DNA of 64,000 nt from G963663315 sp963665165 (GTDB taxonomy: Bacteria > Pseudomonadota > Gammaproteobacteria > Arenicellales > Poriferihabitantaceae), in contig OY761989.1 in NCBI GenBank assembly GCA_963665165.1, positions 124,001 through 188,000 of the forward strand. Reading direction: 5' to 3'. The notes below the pieces were generated by a model. The model saw only the letters and a program-made list of their open reading frames with translations. It was not told the DNA's origin and did no database searches. A program made the translations under genes and the position numbers. The stretch's first letter is position 1. Every line of letters begins with the position of its first letter. Shown one piece after another: positions 60,819-64,000 of this stretch.

Positions 60819-62272
60819 CAGAAACGATCCAGTTCAGGGAAAGGCAATTCTCCCGCATGAACATGCATGGCATTGTGCTCCGCGCATCGGGCCAGGGTAG
60901 GTATGGCCTTGCCGGGATTGAGTAATCCGGCGGGATCGAAACAGTCCCTCACACAGTGGAATTGACCGCGCTCCTGATCGTTGAACTGGATGCACATTTC
61001 ACCGATTTTCTCTACGCCCACGCCATGCTCTCCGGTAATGGTGCCGCCCACTTCAATGCATAGCCGGAGAATCTCGCTGCCCAGTTTTTCGGTTTTCTCC
61101 AATTCACCGGGCTGATTGGCGTCATAAAGAATCAACGGATGCAGATTGCCGTCCCCGGCATGAAAGACATTGGCGACAGGCAGTTGATACTGCCCGGAGA
61201 GACGGTTTATTTCCGTCAGCACATGGCCTAGCGATTTGCGCGGAATCGTACCGTCAATACAGTAATAATCCGGTGAAATCCGGCCGACCGCCGGAAAGGC
61301 GGCCTTCCTGCCCGACCAGAACAGCGCTCTCTCACGCTCATCCCCGGCAACCCGGCTTTCCACGGCGCTGTTTTGATCGAATATTTGTTTCACCCGCTCG
61401 ATCTGGTCATCCACTTCGGTCGATGTGCCATCCAGTTCACACAATAGTATGGCGCTGGCTTCAGTTGGATATCCGGCCCGGACAAAATCCTCGGCGGCGC
61501 GTATCGCCGGGTTGTCCATCATTTCAATACCCCCCGGAATGATGCCATTACCGATAATATCGGCCACGCTGTCGCCCGCGCTTTGCACCGAATCGAACAC
61601 ACCCATGACTACCTTCGCGGTATCCGGGATTGGCAACAGTTTCACCGTGACTTCGACCACGACCCCCAGCATCCCTTCGGATCCGATCATCAGTGAAAGC
61701 AGGTTGAAACCGGGAGAATCCAGGCCGGCGCCCCCGATCTCGACCAGTTCTCCTTCGATGGTCGCTATCTTCAAAGCGGTGATGTTGTGTACCGTCAATC
61801 CATATTTCAGGCAGTGTACCCCGCCCGCATTTTCGGCGACATTGCCGCCGATTGTGCACGCGATCTGGGATGAAGGGTCGGGTGCATAGTACAGCCCGTG
61901 TTTGCGGACCGCTTCGGAGATGGCCAGGTTACGCATCCCCGACTGGACTGTGGCGGTGCGGTTGTCCAGGTCCAGGTCCAGCATCTGGTTCATTTTCGCC
62001 AGACTCAGCACAATGCCGTCCCTGTGCGGCAAGGCGCCCCCTGACAGACTGGTTCCAGCACCCCGGCTGACGATCGGAATACCGTGTTCCCGGCAAATCG
62101 CCATGGCGCGCTGAACCTGTTCGATGCAATCGGGCAATACCACCAGCTTTGGAACCTGCCTGTACGCGCTCAACCCGTCACATTCATAAACCCGCAATTC
62201 GGCCGGGTTCGACACGATGGATTGCGTCGGCAGAACCCTCTCAAACAGCGCCCGGATTTCACTCGTGTTCAT
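60818..62272 (-). CDS. glcD: Glycolate oxidase subunit GlcD
   Basis: GlcD is the catalytic FAD subunit that oxidises glycolate to glyoxylate. The 484-residue protein contains GIPIVSRGAGTSLSGGALPHRDGIVLSLAKMN, IGGNVAENAGGVHCLKYGLTVHNI and the C-terminal GGTITGEHGVGVEKIGEM and CFDPAGLLNPGK. It heads glcDEF and is divergent from coq7 across a 106-base gap. Confidence 0.93.
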   Translation of the reverse strand: MNTSEIRALFERVLPTQSIVSNPAELRVYECDGLSAYRQVPKLVVLPDCIEQVQRAMAICREHGIPIVSRGAGTSLSGGALPHRDGIVLSLAKMNQMLDLDLDNRTATVQSGMRNLAISEAVRKHGLYYAPDPSSQIACTIGGNVAENAGGVHCLKYGLTVHNITALKIATIEGELVEIGGAGLDSPGFNLLSLMIGSEGMLGVVVEVTVKLLPIPDTAKVVMGVFDSVQSAGDSVADIIGNGIIPGGIEMMDNPAIRAAEDFVRAGYPTEASAILLCELDGTSTEVDDQIERVKQIFDQNSAVESRVAGDERERALFWSGRKAAFPAVGRISPDYYCIDGTIPRKSLGHVLTEINRLSGQYQLPVANVFHAGDGNLHPLILYDANQPGELEKTEKLGSEILRLCIEVGGTITGEHGVGVEKIGEMCIQFNDQERGQFHCVRDCFDPAGLLNPGKAIPTLARCAEHNAMHVHAGELPFPELDRF

Positions 62273-62339
62273 TGAAGTCGTAAGAATGTTTGCATCCCCC
62301 TGGTCCTTACAGGAGAGTCTACACCAGACGACGCCTGAA

Positions 62340-62368
62340 TTGGCGGGTGATTCATATCCTGATACACT
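62340..62368 (+). promoter_or_regulatory. Promoter of coq7
   Basis: TTGGCG (62340-62345) and TACACT (62363-62368) are 17 bases apart. The ATG at 62379 is only 10 bases downstream of the -10, so a very short leader is expected. Confidence 0.4.
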
Positions 62369-62378
62369 ATGTGGCGCT

Positions 62379-63023
62379 ATGGAAAACCAGCGACACTACA
62401 GCCGTCTCGATCATCTCCTGATCGGCGCCGCCCGCACACTGGACACGCTGTGTGTCAAAGCGCGTTCAAGCCGGGATTACCCGGCCACCGCGGCAGAAGA
62501 CGACAGCATGAGCGCCCGCGAACGAACCCTGGCAGGCCGCTACATGAGAGTCAACCATGTGGGCGAAATCTGTGCCCAGGCGCTGTATCAAAGCCAGGCC
62601 TGCATGGCCCAAAACGAGACAACCCGGGAACGGATGCAACAGGCCGCTGCAGAAGAAACCGACCATCTGGCCTGGTGCGAGCAACGCCTCGATGAACTCG
62701 ACAGCCGCAAAAGCGTCCTGAATCCGCTCTGGTACGGGGCTTCGTTTGCCATCGGAGCGGTAAGCGGAGCGGCGGGAGACAAATGGAACCTCGGTTTCGT
62801 CGCGGAAACCGAAAAACAGGTGGTGGCCCATCTGGACGATCACCTCGGCAGGCTGCCGGACAAGGATTTGAGAAGCCGGCAGATCGTGTCGCAGATGAGG
62901 ACGGATGAAGCTGCCCATGCCGAGCAGGCCGTCAACGCCGGGGCCGCCGACCTGCCCCCCCCGATCAGGAAACTGATGGCACTGGCATCCCGAATCATGA
63001 CCCGTACCGCTTACTGGATTTAA
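62379..63023 (+). CDS. coq7: 3-demethoxyubiquinol 3-hydroxylase (Coq7)
   Basis: A diiron monooxygenase of ubiquinone synthesis, 214 residues. The carboxylate ligand motifs are GEICAQALYQSQ, AAAEETDHLAWCEQRLDEL, AETEKQVVAHLDDHL and MRTDEAAHAEQAV (two Glu-x2-His pairs). It shows aerobic ubiquinone-based respiration. The ATG at 62379 (MENQRHYSRLDHLL) was chosen; the longer reading from 62217 would lie antisense to glcD. Confidence 0.93.
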   Translation: MENQRHYSRLDHLLIGAARTLDTLCVKARSSRDYPATAAEDDSMSARERTLAGRYMRVNHVGEICAQALYQSQACMAQNETTRERMQQAAAEETDHLAWCEQRLDELDSRKSVLNPLWYGASFAIGAVSGAAGDKWNLGFVAETEKQVVAHLDDHLGRLPDKDLRSRQIVSQMRTDEAAHAEQAVNAGAADLPPPIRKLMALASRIMTRTAYWI

Positions 63024-63165
63024 CGCGAATTCAATATCGGGCGGGGCGTATCAAACCAGCAACAACAATGGTATCATCTGCAAATTGAGATTTACGTCGG
63101 TTGTGCTGTTGGGTTCGGAGGAAACACAGCAATTTGAGTGATAAAACCCGGATTTCAGGCAAGCC

Positions 63166-63774
63166 ATGCCCGGCATTTTAATTCTTTCCTCTCCATCCGG
63201 CGGCGGAAAAACCAGTCTGACCAAAGCGCTGGTGGCGATGCGCGGCGATGCCGGTGTCACGGTATCCCATACCACCCGCAAGCGGCGTCCGGGAGAAGAA
63301 GACGGCGTTCATTATTATTTCGTCAGCCGGCAGACTTTCGAAAAAATGATAGAACAGGATGATTTTATTGAATATGCCATGGTCTTTGATCATTGTTACG
63401 GAACTTCGGTAAAGGCGGTGGAACACCAGATTGCAAACGGCAGGCATGCTATTCTGGACATCGACTGGCAGGGCGCCAGAACGGTCCGGGAAAAATTTCC
63501 CGGCGCTGTATCCGTATTCGTAATGCCGCCTTCCCTGGAGGCGCTTGAGCGGCGCTTGCTGGAGCGTGGACAGGACAGCCAGGAAGTGATTGCGAGAAGA
63601 ATGGAAGATGCGGCGGACCAGATCGGCCACAAGGACGAATTTGACGTAATTATTGTGAATGACAATTTTGAAACGGCGCTGACGGAACTGGAGAATGTTC
63701 TCGATCGACTCGCCGACCTGAACACATCCGTGATGGTCGACGATACCCGGATCATGAGCCATTCGCGATCTTGA
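63166..63774 (+). CDS. gmk: Guanylate kinase
   Basis: The 202-residue enzyme phosphorylates GMP to GDP. It has the P-loop SSPSGGGKTSL, SHTTRKRRPGEEDGVHYYFV for GMP binding, AILDIDWQGARTVREKF and VFVMPPSLEALERRLLERGQD. It lies 32 bases before rpoZ, the usual gmk-rpoZ pair. Confidence 0.95.
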   Translation: MPGILILSSPSGGGKTSLTKALVAMRGDAGVTVSHTTRKRRPGEEDGVHYYFVSRQTFEKMIEQDDFIEYAMVFDHCYGTSVKAVEHQIANGRHAILDIDWQGARTVREKFPGAVSVFVMPPSLEALERRLLERGQDSQEVIARRMEDAADQIGHKDEFDVIIVNDNFETALTELENVLDRLADLNTSVMVDDTRIMSHSRS

Positions 63775-63806
63775 AGTAAACGATATTTGATTCAGGAGGT
63801 TTTACA

Positions 63807-64000
63807 ATGGCGCGTGTTACAGTAACCGATTGTCTGGAACATGTAGACAATCGATTTGAACTTGTTTTGATCGCAACCAAAAGGACAAGGCAATTGACCC
63901 TGGGCGCCGAACCCCTGGTCGAGCCGGAAAACGACAAGCCGACGGTGATTGCCCTTCGGGAAATCGCGGAAGGCCTGGTTACCTCATCCATTCTGGACGA
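63807..64000 (+). CDS. rpoZ: DNA-directed RNA polymerase omega subunit (partial)
   Basis: The frame is cut by the right edge of the window after about 64 codons. MARVTVTDCLEHVDNRFELVLIATKRTRQL with the later KPTVIALREIAEGLV is the omega signature. A strong AGGAGGT ribosome site lies 9-15 bases before the ATG. Confidence 0.95.
   Translation, partial: MARVTVTDCLEHVDNRFELVLIATKRTRQLTLGAEPLVEPENDKPTVIALREIAEGLVTSSILD

Noticed and set aside
1..64000. CRISPR arrays, rRNA genes, insertion sequences, riboswitches
   Set aside because: No regularly spaced repeats, rRNA sequence, transposase or recognised riboswitch core was seen on reading both strands.

Overview
The window reads as a chromosomal segment of a gammaproteobacterium with about 55-60% GC. 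Evidence includes a ubiquinone pathway hydroxylase (coq7), a bamD/rluD divergent pair, the metG/apbC/dcd block, a tpiA-secG-tRNA-Leu-nuo block, rplM-rpsI and gmk-rpoZ. A split class II ribonucleotide reductase and a sulfide-oxidising flavocytochrome c suggest a sulfur-oxidising or marine-type aerobe. I cannot name the genus from the sequence alone.

Layout: 1-1503 is the end of a dnd (DNA phosphorothioation) cluster, with dndC cut by the window edge and dndB behind a palindromic promoter; this stretch is visibly more AT-rich. 1.6-5.7 kb holds a TPR protein, galE and waaG (cell envelope sugars). 5.7-13 kb holds an antitoxin relic, an SDR, bamD, rluD, the class II ribonucleotide reductase nrdJa/nrdJb with tandem NrdR boxes, and a FemAB/GNAT-like protein. 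13.2-29.7 kb is tpiA-secG-tRNA-Leu(GAG)-yhhQ followed by a complete 14-gene nuoA-N operon with separate nuoC and nuoD. 29.7-34.4 kb runs on into ddl, a PuuA-like glutamine synthetase homologue and a trimethylamine/histamine dehydrogenase family flavoprotein with an unusual active site. 34.4-40.7 kb holds a dual-thiol glutaredoxin, a hydantoinase/oxoprolinase A protein, a sulfide dehydrogenase with a fused diheme cytochrome, a 4Fe-4S protein and a PhnZ/TmpB-like HD oxygenase. 40.8-47.9 kb holds dcd, apbC, metG and an aldehyde dehydrogenase / hydrolase / flavin reductase operon.

48.1-57.5 kb is the main accessory region: a MobC-like gene, a MobF relaxase-helicase, and, divergently, a tightly coupled operon of a 33-codon Cys-rich small ORF, drmA and drmB. 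DrmA and DrmB are the core of the DISARM anti-phage system, but drmC, the DISARM methyltransferases and drmD/drmE are absent: ribosomal genes follow within 18 bases. The small ORF-drmA and drmA-drmB junctions use the same four-base GTGA overlap. This minimal DrmAB unit carried beside a relaxase is the best candidate for an undescribed system in the window.

57.5-64 kb returns to housekeeping: rpsI, rplM, glcFED (glycolate oxidase), coq7, gmk and the start of rpoZ. No CRISPR array, rRNA, complete insertion sequence or integrase was seen.
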